From the NCBI RefSeq assembly GCF_001653565.1, contig NZ_LYPB01000092.1, positions 282,140-346,139 of the forward strand: 64,000 nt of DNA, read 5' to 3'. The notes beneath the pieces were generated by a model that worked only from the letters and a program-made list of their open reading frames with translations, did not search any database and was not told where the DNA came from. Made by a program: the position numbers and the translations under genes. Positions within the stretch are counted from its first letter, which is position 1, and every line of letters starts with the position of its first letter. This DNA is from Paenibacillus oryzisoli (lineage in GTDB: Bacteria; Bacillota; Bacilli; Paenibacillales; NBRC-103111). Below, one piece after another: positions 17,747 through 27,137 of the stretch.

Positions 17747-18241
17747 CTATTTCTTCATCCTTGCTAGAGCCCATTTCTCAATTTGGCGGTTCACTTTCGT
17801 GAAGAAGCCTTCATCTTTTCTTGAGATGGGTTGAACGAGGATCGTATATAGCCCCATTCGATTGCCGCCAAGTACATCGGTCAGCATTTGATCACCGATA
17901 ACGGTCGTCTGTCGCGCATTCGTTCCAAGCAACTTCATCGCTTTATGGAAGGAAGCATTCGTCGGTTTTTTGGCACGGTGAATAAACGGAATGCCCAGTG
18001 GCTTTGCAAAGGTCGAAACCCTGTTATGGTGGTTGTTCGACACAATAACAACTTTGAATCCGATCTGTTGCAGATGATTCAGCCATACTATTAACTCAGG
18101 TGTCGCATGTGGATCACGTGCACCGACAAGTGTATTATCAAGATCCGTTATAATTCCGCGAATACCGAATCCCCACAGGTGATTGGCATCAATATCATAA
18201 ATTGTATGAACAGACTGTCTGGGTACAAGCTTTTTCAGCAA
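17747..18241 (-). CDS. yqeG: YqeG, HAD-superfamily phosphatase
   Basis: HAD subfamily IIIA phosphatase with motif I DLDNTLVGARDP, motif II VSNNHHNR and motif III KPTNASF plus GDQMLTDVLGGNR. The in-frame ATG at 18271 overlaps the ribosome site GGAGGG; the TTG at 18241 lies 8 nt after it and gives MLKKLVPRQS, which matches the way Bacillus YqeG begins, so the TTG start is chosen. First gene of the long operon running down to yqeM. Substrate unknown. Confidence 0.9.
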   Translation of the reverse strand: MLKKLVPRQSVHTIYDIDANHLWGFGIRGIITDLDNTLVGARDPHATPELIVWLNHLQQIGFKVVIVSNNHHNRVSTFAKPLGIPFIHRAKKPTNASFHKAMKLLGTNARQTTVIGDQMLTDVLGGNRMGLYTILVQPISRKDEGFFTKVNRQIEKWALARMKK

Positions 18242-18332
18242 ACAACTTCCCTCCAACTGCTTCCTTGACATATACGTGAAACTATATCACAGAGCCTCGT
18301 TTGTTGCAAAAAGAAAAGAACATATTTTCTCT

Positions 18333-19109
18333 CTATTCTCTTGTAGGCAATGGCAACCAGTTTAATACACGCTGAATTTTGTGATCCCAATATCCCCATT
18401 CATGTGTGGCCGACTCTTCTTCATAGGTAGTCTCCAACCCTTGAGCAAGGCAATGGTCCCGGAATCGAAGGTTATCTTCATACAGAAAATCCTCAGTGCC
18501 ACAGCACTGATAGAGCTTAGGTCGTTCTTGTTCACTAGCAACAAGTTGATTGGCGAGATAGAACAAATCGTTAGGGCTATTGCGGATCGTCGTCACATCG
18601 CCATAAATCAATTTAAAATCGTTCGGAAATGCTGCTGCACGTTCAACGATATCTACAGCACCGGATAAGCTCGCTCCCGCTGCATACCGATTAGGATGTG
18701 AAAGCGCCAACTTCATCGCACCATATCCACCCATGGAGAGACCTGCTACGTAATTCAGCTCACGCTCATCGGCTAAGGGAAAAAAGTATCTTGCTAACAC
18801 AGGTAATTCTTCGCTAATGAACTCCCAATATTTCGGGCCTGCCGCCATATCGGCATAAAAGCTGCGGTTCACAGCTGGCATAACCACCGCAATACCATGC
18901 TGGGAAGCATAGCGTTCAATGGATGTTCTACGCATCCAAATGGTATGGTCATCCGATAAACCATGCAGTAAAAGTAAAGTAGGATGTTTCATACCATAAG
19001 CATGTGAAGCGAGTCCGATTTGACTTTTGGCAACTTGAGGTAAGATAACATGCATGGATGCTGCAACACCAAGGGATTCTGAATGAAAATGACAATCAAT
19101 AAAGGCCAT
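18333..19109 (-). CDS. Esterase, EstA/S-formylglutathione-hydrolase-like
   Basis: A 258-residue alpha/beta hydrolase of the esterase D type. The nucleophile elbow is GLSMGGYGAM near residue 125, the oxyanion region LLHGLSDDHTIW near 48, and the C-terminal HEWGYWD carries the catalytic His. Related enzymes such as lactococcal EstA cleave short-chain esters. No signal peptide, so cytoplasmic. Stands alone between yqeG and the transglutaminase operon. Confidence 0.85.
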   Translation of the reverse strand: MAFIDCHFHSESLGVAASMHVILPQVAKSQIGLASHAYGMKHPTLLLLHGLSDDHTIWMRRTSIERYASQHGIAVVMPAVNRSFYADMAAGPKYWEFISEELPVLARYFFPLADERELNYVAGLSMGGYGAMKLALSHPNRYAAGASLSGAVDIVERAAAFPNDFKLIYGDVTTIRNSPNDLFYLANQLVASEQERPKLYQCCGTEDFLYEDNLRFRDHCLAQGLETTYEEESATHEWGYWDHKIQRVLNWLPLPTRE

Positions 19110-19131
19110 GTAATAAATCTCCTCTCATATG

Positions 19132-19163
19132 GAAGCCACCCTCATTAATAAGAGAGTGGCTTC
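19132..19163 (-). terminator. Hairpin after the transglutaminase gene
   Basis: GAAGCCAC / GTGGCTTC arms with extra CTC/GAG pairing, 7 nt past the stop at 19170. No T run follows, so termination strength is uncertain. Confidence 0.5.
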
Positions 19164-19169
19164 GGTTCA

Positions 19170-21401
19170 TCATTTAATTTGTTCTCTGACACGAACAATC
19201 AACTGGTTCGCCTGTTGATATTCGACTTCAGACAGGGCAAGTTGACTGTATTTGGCACGTTCAAACAGTTCAATTAATGCATCCAATTCTTTCTTCATCC
19301 ATTTACTCTGTGTTGACCATCTTGTTGTTGCTTCACGTACTGTTTCAAACTCATATCGGGTGTACCCTCTACGACGACAAGCACGGAGCATTTTTTCAAA
19401 TTCAACGATAATTTTCTGATTAAAATTCACAACTTGCAGCTGCTTCCTGCGTGCACGCCAATTATGCCATGCTTCGCTTCTAAGGATGAAGAATACAGCG
19501 ACACTAAGAAGTGCTGCAACAACAACGCCACTTAGTGTAAGCCAGAGCCAAGTAAAACTTGCGGCTTCCGTCGTTTCTTCAGGCACAGTGGTCGTTTCTG
19601 TATCTGTCGGTACATCTTCGACAACAGGTGCTGCTTCAGGGAAGACATTCGGCAATGCAAACCCTGAGGTTGGCTCAAAAGAAATCCAGCCAAAACCTTC
19701 AAAATAAACTTCTACCCAAGAATGTGCATCTGAGTTGCGGACCGTGTAAGTACCAGCACCATCAAGATCAATCGTTGCTCCTAATTGACTTAATATCCCC
19801 TGATCGCGGATGTCATCAGCGATAGAAGAAGCGCCTGAAGAATAGCCTTTCACCCATCGCGTAGGTAAGCCAAGCGACCTAGTGAGTACGGCCATTGCTG
19901 TCGAGTAATAGTCACAATATCCTTGCTTCACTTCGAATAAGAAACGATCCACGAAATCTTTGCTCTTCCCTTTCGTTTCATCCGGCGTATTCGTATAAGG
20001 ATAATGTTCGGATAAATACTTCTCGATCAGCTTAGCTTTATCATACGGATTGGTCGCAGATTTCGTAATATCCAGTGCTAATTGCTTCACTCGCTCTGGT
20101 AAATCCACGGGTACTTGTAAATATTCAGCCCATTCCGGCTTATTTGTGAAATCTTGCTGCGTTTGGCGTAATAAATCTTCCTCTAGAATCGGCTCTTGGA
20201 CAACGATCGAATAGTCCTTGGGATAATTCGTTCGTCCCGTAAATCGAAGTTCCGACTGTCGCGGTGTCCATATGATACGTTGGAATGGATTCTCACCTTG
20301 ATTAATTTCTACGATCTTCTGAATCGCATAACCCCCGAATAAAACCGGGAATGTCTCATCTCGATCCATCACGACACTTTGTGTAACTTCTTGCGTCTTC
20401 AATTGCGACACATCAAATCGTGGATCTAACGGCAAGGGATTTAAATTCACGCGGTATGCAGGCAGCCTCTTCTCCGTTGGGCCAAGCTCCCACCCTTTAC
20501 CGTTATACATGGATCGGGTTTCCCCTCGAAAGTAGGTCCGTTTGGTGGATTCAACAGTCATCACCGGGGTGTAATCAAACCGGAACCCGCCACCGAGGCG
20601 GCTGTCATCTCGACTATAGCCGGATGAGGCATCTGCGGTTGATGTGGCAATGCTAACACCTTTGCCGAGCAAAGGCACGGATTCTCCACGACTCACTTTC
20701 CAAGCTGTATAAGGATCTGTCAGTATAGGATTGACGGTCGGAGCGAATATGCCTGCTAAAGTAATCACACCGATTAGAATAAGAATAGGAACGGTGAATG
20801 ATGACGGATAATCGGAAATCGTTTCCCAAACGTCTGGCGCTTTCTTCTTAAGTTGGGAGAAATGCCTCACAATTAAGAGCAAGAATCCACAAAGCATTAT
20901 CATCGCTACTTGTGGCCATAGAAAAATCATACTGAAGGAATCACGAACTGCAAAAAACAAAATGCTAACAAAGATAAGGACCACAATGCGAAATCTCGAT
21001 TGAATGGACCACATGGCGAATAAATAAATGATCCATGCTCCCAAGCTAAACCAAATATAAGGTTCAAGCTGCCCCGCATTCTGTCCGATGAAACGAAGTG
21101 CTTCTTTCCATGTTGTAATCTGTACAGCTACCCAGTGATAACCCATACTCAAGCCATGGAACCAAATAATAAGAACGAATTGGAGAAACGCTCGCCATCC
21201 GTCTTTTATTTTGGGAATACAGTAAGTCGCTGTTGTAAGGACGATGGTCCAAGTAACGAAAGAAACCGTTTCTGGAAGCCACAAGCCATCTTCTTTCATT
21301 ATCCAAATCAGAAATTGGTAAAGGAATATCCCCACGAATATCGCAGAAACACGCATCGCCCAATCCTTGAGTAGAATTCTGCTCCACCATGTATTAGGCA
21401 T
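19170..21401 (-). CDS. TgpA-like membrane transglutaminase
   Basis: A 743-residue protein: about eight N-terminal membrane helices (residues 1-240), an extracytoplasmic transglutaminase-core domain, a further helix near residue 615 and a cytoplasmic C-terminal DUF4129-like tail. The catalytic Cys is in VKQGYCDYYSTAMAVLTRSLGLPTRWVKG near residue 495, the His in SDAHSWVEVYFEGFGW and the Asp in the following SFEPTSG region. It overlaps the DUF58 gene by 8 nt and forms the common moxR-DUF58-tgpA trio. Function in Bacillota is not established; cell-surface protein processing is inferred. Confidence 0.9.
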   Translation of the reverse strand: MPNTWWSRILLKDWAMRVSAIFVGIFLYQFLIWIMKEDGLWLPETVSFVTWTIVLTTATYCIPKIKDGWRAFLQFVLIIWFHGLSMGYHWVAVQITTWKEALRFIGQNAGQLEPYIWFSLGAWIIYLFAMWSIQSRFRIVVLIFVSILFFAVRDSFSMIFLWPQVAMIMLCGFLLLIVRHFSQLKKKAPDVWETISDYPSSFTVPILILIGVITLAGIFAPTVNPILTDPYTAWKVSRGESVPLLGKGVSIATSTADASSGYSRDDSRLGGGFRFDYTPVMTVESTKRTYFRGETRSMYNGKGWELGPTEKRLPAYRVNLNPLPLDPRFDVSQLKTQEVTQSVVMDRDETFPVLFGGYAIQKIVEINQGENPFQRIIWTPRQSELRFTGRTNYPKDYSIVVQEPILEEDLLRQTQQDFTNKPEWAEYLQVPVDLPERVKQLALDITKSATNPYDKAKLIEKYLSEHYPYTNTPDETKGKSKDFVDRFLFEVKQGYCDYYSTAMAVLTRSLGLPTRWVKGYSSGASSIADDIRDQGILSQLGATIDLDGAGTYTVRNSDAHSWVEVYFEGFGWISFEPTSGFALPNVFPEAAPVVEDVPTDTETTTVPEETTEAASFTWLWLTLSGVVVAALLSVAVFFILRSEAWHNWRARRKQLQVVNFNQKIIVEFEKMLRACRRRGYTRYEFETVREATTRWSTQSKWMKKELDALIELFERAKYSQLALSEVEYQQANQLIVRVREQIK

Positions 21402-22680
21402 ACCGTTTCGCCCCTCCCAAAAGGTTGGGCAAGTCCGTTAATTGACAGACTTCATACCCCATATAGCCTTGCGAGCGAATCGCCTTGATATAATCCTCAT
21501 GAGCGGAAATACGATCCACACCTTGGGGACGGAAAGCTTGATCTTCTTGCGTATGAACCCAAATATGACATGGCTTCATTTGAAGAAGCGCCATTTGCTG
21601 GAACATCTGCAGCATTGCACTCCCTTTTTGCGGTGAAATGAGTACAATTAAACTTCCTGCGGGCCAATCCTTTGAGCGTTCCTTCATTATCTGGCCAAGG
21701 GTCTGATGCCCATCCGCATCAACACCAACGAGATGTTTAACAATTTCCTTGTAATGATGCTGACTGTGCTTCGGTTCAAAATAAGTAAATTCCTTGCCGA
21801 TCGACAATAAACCAAGTGCCATTTCACGTCCAGTTCCGTATCGGAATAAGGAAGCCGCAACTGAAACAGCTAATTCAAATTCTGCAGCATCGCGGTATGC
21901 TCGAGCAGTTCGATCCAACAAAATGATGGTTTTCGGCAGCGATTCTCGCTCGAACTCTTTCGATTTCCAAGTTCCTGTCTTCGCAGTCGCATTCCAGTGA
22001 ATACGCGAAAGTCGATCGCCATAAATATATTCACGAACGCCATTAATTTGCGTCGTTTCCCGATGTGCGCTCGTCGCCGTTGAGTGATGCTGCATGCCTT
22101 TGAGCATTTGATGAAATTGCGCCCATTCACGAATTGCAACCGTTTGTGGATACACAGTTATCGGTTGTTGCAGATCTAATCGACCCTTGTGCTGAAAGAA
22201 GCCAAATATGTCTTCGGTCAAGCATTCCGTTTCTCCGAAACGATAGTACCCTCTCCGCAGTGGCGGCGTGCTATACGTGAATTCACCCCGACGTTTCCAG
22301 TCTGGCACGATCGAGCCTTCGAAAATAGATTCGTCCCCGTTCTGACGGATTAGCTGGTCTTTAATCATGACATAGGGAACTGGCCAATAGCCTGGTAATT
22401 GAACACCGAGACCAATCTGCAAAGATTGCCCTGCCTCCAACTTAGCTTCAACGCTGGTATTGGTAAACTTCCGAGTCCCTTGCACACGTCTAATGCCGCT
22501 CCAATTCCCAGAAAGCAAATAGATCGCCAAAAAAGTCATTGTAATGAACAACATGGAAGCTAGCTTGCCACCTTGAAATAACATGAATAACAAGCTAGCC
22601 ACCAAGCAGGTCATAAGTAGCCAAAATGGTGCCGGAAGCCGAGGAAATTCCCCGAATCGTTTGAATACCGGTCGTTTCAT
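21394..22680 (-). CDS. DUF58 domain protein
   Basis: A 428-residue protein with two N-terminal membrane helices (about residues 18-65) and a DUF58/von Willebrand A-like domain: VREYIYGDRLSRIHWNATAKTG is the DUF58 signature, followed by ILLDRTAR with the metal-site-like Asp. DUF58 proteins work with MoxR ATPases as assembly factors for membrane or secreted enzymes. It is only 4 nt from moxR and overlaps the transglutaminase gene. Confidence 0.88.
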   Translation of the reverse strand: MKRPVFKRFGEFPRLPAPFWLLMTCLVASLLFMLFQGGKLASMLFITMTFLAIYLLSGNWSGIRRVQGTRKFTNTSVEAKLEAGQSLQIGLGVQLPGYWPVPYVMIKDQLIRQNGDESIFEGSIVPDWKRRGEFTYSTPPLRRGYYRFGETECLTEDIFGFFQHKGRLDLQQPITVYPQTVAIREWAQFHQMLKGMQHHSTATSAHRETTQINGVREYIYGDRLSRIHWNATAKTGTWKSKEFERESLPKTIILLDRTARAYRDAAEFELAVSVAASLFRYGTGREMALGLLSIGKEFTYFEPKHSQHHYKEIVKHLVGVDADGHQTLGQIMKERSKDWPAGSLIVLISPQKGSAMLQMFQQMALLQMKPCHIWVHTQEDQAFRPQGVDRISAHEDYIKAIRSQGYMGYEVCQLTDLPNLLGGAKRYA

Positions 22681-22684
22681 AGGC

Positions 22685-23644
22685 TCACTTCTCCAATCTT
22701 ACCGGAACCCGTACTCCTTCAAAAATCGTCGCGAGCACAGAGGCAATACTGACACCATCCATACGCGCTTCCATTTGAAGGATCATACGATGACCCAGTA
22801 CAAAGGGAGCTAAATATTTAATATCATCTGGGATGACATAATCACGACCATGTAGAAAGGCATACGCTTTGGACGCTAATACCAACGATAGTGTAGCCCG
22901 TGGACTCGCACCGAGGAAAACCGCGTGATGTTCCCGTGTTTTTCTCGAAATGGTAACTAAATAATCCGCTACTGCTTCATCCAGATGTATTTGGCGAACC
23001 TGCTCTTGAATGTCAAGAACTTGCTTCGTATCCATAATAGCATGAAGCGCTTCCATCGGATGTACTTTACTTTGGGAAGCTATCATCATTTTCTCGGCGG
23101 CTTCACTTGGGTAACCTAAGCTCAACTTAATCATAAAACGATCTAATTGTGCCTCTGGCAATGTATACGTTCCCTCAAAATCAATCGGATTCTGCGTTGC
23201 CAGCATGAGGAACGGGGATGGAAGTTCATGCAAATCACCATCAACCGTAATATGTCGTTCTTCCATCGCTTCAAGAAGAGCAGATTGTGTCTTGGTTGTG
23301 GCACGGTTAATCTCATCTACGAGTAAAATATTGGTCATGATCGGTCCCGATCGGAAAAGAAATTTCTCTTCTTTGGGGTGATATATAGATACGCCAGTTA
23401 TATCCGTTGGCAATAAGTCCGGGTTACACTGGATACGGCGAAATTGCCCGTTGATCGATTTCGCCAGCGCTTTAATGAGTACGGTTTTACCTGTCCCTGG
23501 GACATCCTCAAGCAAAACATGACCACCTGCCAACATCGCAGTAAGCAACAATTCAATTTCGGCACTTTTGCCAAGAATACATGATTCCAAATTTGATTTC
23601 AGCCTAGCTAGTACTTCTACATGACGCTGAGTGGCAGTTTCCAT
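22685..23644 (-). CDS. MoxR-family AAA+ ATPase
   Basis: A 319-residue AAA+ ATPase of the MoxR type: Walker A EDVPGTGKTVLIKALA near residue 45, Walker B ILLVDEINRA, sensor 1 ATQNPIDFEGTYTLPEAQLDRF, and DYVIPDDIKYLAPFVLGHR near the end. ATG 23644 is chosen since AAGGAGG lies 8 nt upstream; an upstream ATG at 23755 would add 37 residues unlike the family. Chaperone-like role with the DUF58 and transglutaminase partners is inferred from the operon. Confidence 0.92.
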   Translation of the reverse strand: METATQRHVEVLARLKSNLESCILGKSAEIELLLTAMLAGGHVLLEDVPGTGKTVLIKALAKSINGQFRRIQCNPDLLPTDITGVSIYHPKEEKFLFRSGPIMTNILLVDEINRATTKTQSALLEAMEERHITVDGDLHELPSPFLMLATQNPIDFEGTYTLPEAQLDRFMIKLSLGYPSEAAEKMMIASQSKVHPMEALHAIMDTKQVLDIQEQVRQIHLDEAVADYLVTISRKTREHHAVFLGASPRATLSLVLASKAYAFLHGRDYVIPDDIKYLAPFVLGHRMILQMEARMDGVSIASVLATIFEGVRVPVRLEK

Positions 23645-23662
23645 GTGTTGATCCTCCTTAGA

Positions 23663-23725
23663 GTTTTGCTTGCAAAACTTGTTTCGTAAGCAATACAGAA
23701 TTTCCGCTGATAACTTGTATCGTAA
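23663..23725. promoter_or_regulatory. Palindrome and direct repeats upstream of moxR
   Basis: A perfect palindrome GTTTTGCTTGCAAAAC (23663-23678) begins 19 nt from the moxR start, and two copies of AACTTGTWTCGTAA occur at 23676-23689 and 23712-23725, 36 bp apart. Together they look like an operator or leader structure. The rest of the 318-nt gap to 23962 shows only a weak hairpin (about 23908-23930) that could end the spoVA transcript. Confidence 0.4.
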
Positions 23726-23962
23726 ACTATGCTTATTTGTACGAACCTGATTCATCTTCTGTTTCGCTCAGAAAACAAACAAAATGTACGTAAATCTAGT
23801 TTACAGGAAAGTTTTTCTTCCGTATACTTGTAAATCCTCTAAAGTTATTTGTTAAAATTAACCACGTAAATGTGCCTTAGACAACTACTCCTCTATGCAA
23901 AAGAAAAAGACGCCTCGCGGCGCCTGTGTTCACCAAATATTTAGCCTTCCGTACCCTTCATT

Positions 23963-24313
23963 TCAACCCTTAGGTTTCACAAACAAGGCAGCTAAAAAGG
24001 AGAAAATGATCGCGGCGGATATACCCGCACTGGTCACTTTGAAAATGCCTGTAATAATGCCTATATAGCCATCTTTATGCAACTCTTCCAGCGCCCCATG
24101 AACAAGCGCATTTCCGAAGCTCGTGATCGGTACCGTCGCACCAGCACCAGCAAAGGCTATCAGTGGTTCATATAAATTGCAGCCATCGGCGATGGCCCCT
24201 AGCACAACCAACGTACTCATCGTATGGGCGGGTGTTAATTTACCAACGTCCATCATTAATTGCCCCAGTACACAGATGGCTCCTCCAACAACAAATGCCC
24301 AAAAAAAGCTCAT
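23963..24313 (-). CDS. spoVAE: SpoVAE-type stage V sporulation membrane protein
   Basis: A 116-residue protein with four hydrophobic segments, containing the family pattern FVVGGAICVLGQLMMD and FAGAGATVPITSFGNALVHGA. SpoVA proteins move dipicolinic acid into the forespore and release it on germination. ATG 24313 has GGAGG 9 nt upstream; the earlier start at 24358 is inside spoVAD. It overlaps spoVAD by 4 nt. It is the short SpoVAEb kind. Confidence 0.9.
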   Translation of the reverse strand: MSFFWAFVVGGAICVLGQLMMDVGKLTPAHTMSTLVVLGAIADGCNLYEPLIAFAGAGATVPITSFGNALVHGALEELHKDGYIGIITGIFKVTSAGISAAIIFSFLAALFVKPKG

Positions 24314-25329
24314 AGGTATAATCCTCCAGACTCTATGGAAACAGCATGTGCGATACAAGGAATACTCTCACCTTGTTGAAAAGAAATCGGTGAAAGCAAG
24401 GCCCCAGTAGCAACAACGAGAATTCGTTTCAGTTCTCCCTTTGCCATGCGTTTTAATAAATGTCCATAGGTAACTGTAGCAGAGCATCCGCAACCACTTC
24501 CTCCTGCTTGTACCGTTTGCGTTTCTCGATCAAAGATCATTAATCCACAATCACTATAGGTGGTCTGTTCGATTGGGAATTGATGCTTATGGAAGAGTTC
24601 GCGCGCAATGCTCGTTCCAACTGCAGCAAGATCGCCTGTCACGATGAGATCGTAATAGGAGGGTTCGCGATTCAATTCACGGCAATGTGTTTGGATCGTG
24701 TCGACAGCGGCAGGCGCCATCGCAGCGCCCATATTAAAGGGGTCCGTGATCCCCATATCCACGATACGTCCGATCGTGGCCGCGGTGACGACCGGACCGT
24801 CTCCGCTCTTCCCGAGTACGGCGACACCAGCTCCGGTGACTGTATACTGCGCCGTCGGCGGCTTCTGCGACCCATATTCCGTGGGATAACGGAACTGCTT
24901 CTCCGCCGTGCAGTTATGGCTGCACGTGCCAGCCATGACATGATTGGCTGCGCCAGAGTCGATGAGTTGAGCGGCTAGCGCCAGCCCTTCCATCGACGTG
25001 GAGCATGCACCGAATATCCCTAGGTAAGGGATATTCAATGTCCGCGCAGCGAACGTGTTGGAGATGATCTGATTCATCAGATCCCCGCCAACATAGAATT
25101 GGATTTGGCCGTCGGTAAGACCGGCCTTCTTCAGTGCAAGCTGAGCCGCTTCTTCTAGAAGCGCTTTTTCAGCCTTCTCCCACGTTTTTTGACCAAGTGT
25201 TAAATCACCGTGGACAATATCGAAATCTTCATTAAGCGGTCCCTTCGCTTCATCAGGTCCCACAACAGTGCCTGTCGAAAGAATGACAGGCCGATTCTCA
25301 AATAACCAGCTTTGGTGCCCCTTCAGCAT
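24310..25329 (-). CDS. spoVAD: SpoVAD, dipicolinate-binding spore protein
   Basis: A 339-residue thiolase-fold protein without enzyme activity that binds dipicolinic acid in spores. Family segments include GPLNEDFDIVHGDLTLG, FGACSTSMEGLALAAQLI and YYDLIVTGDLAAVG. It lies 4 nt after spoVAC and overlaps spoVAE, as in the usual C-D-E order. The middle part (about 24690-25110) is richer in GC than its neighbours. Confidence 0.95.
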   Translation of the reverse strand: MLKGHQSWLFENRPVILSTGTVVGPDEAKGPLNEDFDIVHGDLTLGQKTWEKAEKALLEEAAQLALKKAGLTDGQIQFYVGGDLMNQIISNTFAARTLNIPYLGIFGACSTSMEGLALAAQLIDSGAANHVMAGTCSHNCTAEKQFRYPTEYGSQKPPTAQYTVTGAGVAVLGKSGDGPVVTAATIGRIVDMGITDPFNMGAAMAPAAVDTIQTHCRELNREPSYYDLIVTGDLAAVGTSIARELFHKHQFPIEQTTYSDCGLMIFDRETQTVQAGGSGCGCSATVTYGHLLKRMAKGELKRILVVATGALLSPISFQQGESIPCIAHAVSIESGGLYL

Positions 25330-25333
25330 CTCG

Positions 25334-25804
25334 TCAGCCCCCCGTGAAGATCAGATGTGCGATCCCTACAAAAAAGGCCGCCACAGTTCCGAATACGATA
25401 ACAGAACCCGCTAATTTAAACATGTTACCGCCAACCCCTAACACAAGACCTTCCGCACGGTGTTCAATCGCCGCAGAACATAGTGAATTCGCAAAACCTG
25501 TTACAGGGACGGAAGTTCCGCCGCCTGCCCACTGTGCAATTTTGTCGTAGATGCCAAAGCTTGTTAAAATAACCGAGATAATGATCATGACAGCCACAGT
25601 CGGATTGCCGGCAGTCTTCTCTGTAAATCCGAACCAATTTATGAACATATGCATAAAGCATTCACCGATTAAGCAGATGGTCCCACCTACCAGAAAGGCT
25701 CTGACGCAATTTTTGAGTACAGGTCGTTTAGGTTCCTGTTCCTTAGCTAGTTTCTGGTACTCCTGTTGGGTCATCGTTAAGTTTTTCTTCTTGTTGTTAG
25801 GCAT
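25334..25804 (-). CDS. spoVAC: SpoVAC, mechanosensitive spore membrane protein
   Basis: A 156-residue membrane protein with about four hydrophobic segments: AFLVGGTICLIGECFMHMF and GGGTSVPVTGFANSL are family patterns, the second echoing SpoVAE. SpoVAC acts as a channel during dipicolinate release. AGGAG precedes the ATG. It lies 24 nt downstream of the DUF421 gene, so the four genes probably form one forespore-expressed operon. spoVAA, spoVAB and spoVAF are not present here. Confidence 0.93.
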   Translation of the reverse strand: MPNNKKKNLTMTQQEYQKLAKEQEPKRPVLKNCVRAFLVGGTICLIGECFMHMFINWFGFTEKTAGNPTVAVMIIISVILTSFGIYDKIAQWAGGGTSVPVTGFANSLCSAAIEHRAEGLVLGVGGNMFKLAGSVIVFGTVAAFFVGIAHLIFTGG

Positions 25805-25828
25805 GACTATCTCCTATTCCCTCAAAAC

Positions 25829-26689
25829 CTAAGCTCTGAGAATCGTATGTACTTGCTGAATAACTTGTGTTAACTGAATGGAACATGTTTCATACAACTG
25901 CTTAGCCTTAGCATTTTGCGTCGTTAAGGAGTATAACTCGAGATCTGCCTCACATTTCTTCAAACATGCTAGTACGGCAGGTCGTTCAGTAGATGCAGGT
26001 ATAACTAATTTGTCATCAAAAAGATCAACAGTTAATTGACCATCTGTATCTACTTGTCCAAGAAAAACATTTTCTTTCGCTACTCCCAATTTTTCAAGCT
26101 CCATTTGCAGCCAACCTCGGCCTTTTCCTGCCGCAGCTAAGGGCTCATTTTGAATTACTCCGTCCATAATAACCGCTTGCGTGGGTTTCTCAATTACCTT
26201 CTTTAGGCCTATATGCTTAGGGGTTAACGGTTGATTCTCTGTCTTCAGCAGAATACTCAAATCACCACTGGACTCCAGCATCGCGAATTCCACATCCGCC
26301 ACCCGAAATACCCCTTTCGTACGCAACTGTTCGAGTAATTCATCACCTGTGTAGCGTTCTTTTTTTAAATTACCTTCTAGGATCTTCCCATCCTTAATGA
26401 GAACTCGTCCATTGCCTTCAAACCATAAGCGTAGCGTCTTGCTCTTTAAGGTGAAGATTTCCAACACGAAAGGAACAAGCACCCATACCAATATTGCAAT
26501 TACACCATGTACATAATTAGCTTCGACATCGGTTGAGATGTTCCCAGCTAGATCTCCAAGCGTTATGCCAATGACATATTCAAAGAAAGTGAGCTGAGAA
26601 ATTTGTTTTTTACCTAGAATCCGTGTTAATACGAACAGAAACATTAAGGTACTTAAGGCTCGTATCGCAATAAGTATCCAGTCCGGCAC
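25829..26689 (-). CDS. DUF421 (YetF-like) membrane protein with C-terminal DUF1657-like domain
   Basis: A 286-residue protein. The first 90 residues hold three membrane helices (LTFFEYVIGITLGDLAGNIS is the DUF421 signature), followed by the YetF-type cytoplasmic domain (about 90-215). The last 55 residues (ACLKKCEADLELYSLTTQNA followed by KAKQLYE) resemble the separate DUF1657 protein encoded at 26883, including the shared LxTQNxxAKQLYE stretch. DUF421 and DUF1657 genes accompany mobile spoVA operons linked to spore heat resistance. First gene of the spoVA operon here; its own function is unknown. Confidence 0.85.
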   Translation of the reverse strand: MPDWILIAIRALSTLMFLFVLTRILGKKQISQLTFFEYVIGITLGDLAGNISTDVEANYVHGVIAILVWVLVPFVLEIFTLKSKTLRLWFEGNGRVLIKDGKILEGNLKKERYTGDELLEQLRTKGVFRVADVEFAMLESSGDLSILLKTENQPLTPKHIGLKKVIEKPTQAVIMDGVIQNEPLAAAGKGRGWLQMELEKLGVAKENVFLGQVDTDGQLTVDLFDDKLVIPASTERPAVLACLKKCEADLELYSLTTQNAKAKQLYETCSIQLTQVIQQVHTILRA

Positions 26690-26882
26690 ACCATTCCTCC
26701 CCCTTCTTCAACTTTCAATATCTACATTATGTGCCATTTGGACCCTAACTATTATTGCGCTAAATTGGATTTATTTGTTAACATGAGTCTCTTCAATCAC
26801 GGGTATATTAACAATCGCAAACCAAAGCAGGTGCAAGACATCTGCCCTAAATCCATGATTAAGAAAGAGGAGTGTTTACGAT

Positions 26883-27089
26883 ATGACAGTAGCATCAGAC
26901 GTAAAAACAACCTTAGCATCTTTAAAAAGTGCCCAAGCCAGTCTTGAAACTTTCGCCCTAAGCACACAAAATCAAGAGGCTAAGCAATTGTATGAGGCCG
27001 CCGCCCAATCCACGCAGCAAATCGTTGATCAAGTTGCGGGTCGGGTTCAGCAACTAGAGAATGAAGAGCCACAATACAAAGGTTTTTGA
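26883..27089 (+). CDS. DUF1657 family small protein
   Basis: A 68-residue, mostly helical soluble protein matching DUF1657 (TLASLKSAQASLETFALSTQ, then EAKQLYE). Divergent from the DUF421-spoVA operon with a 193-nt gap. The family is tied to spoVA gene clusters of spore-formers; the role is unknown. AGAGGAG precedes the ATG. It ends at a strong two-way terminator. Confidence 0.85.
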   Translation: MTVASDVKTTLASLKSAQASLETFALSTQNQEAKQLYEAAAQSTQQIVDQVAGRVQQLENEEPQYKGF

Positions 27090-27094
27090 ACGCC

Positions 27095-27129
27095 AAACAG
27101 CCGCTGCGAAGCCTACGCAGCGGCTGTTT
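27095..27129. terminator. Strong bidirectional terminator
   Basis: A perfect 14-bp stem AAACAGCCGCTGCG / CGCAGCGGCTGTTT with a 7-nt loop, 5 nt after the DUF1657 stop and 8 nt after the stop of the small minus-strand gene at 27138. Confidence 0.9.
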
Positions 27130-27137
27130 ACTCTTTG

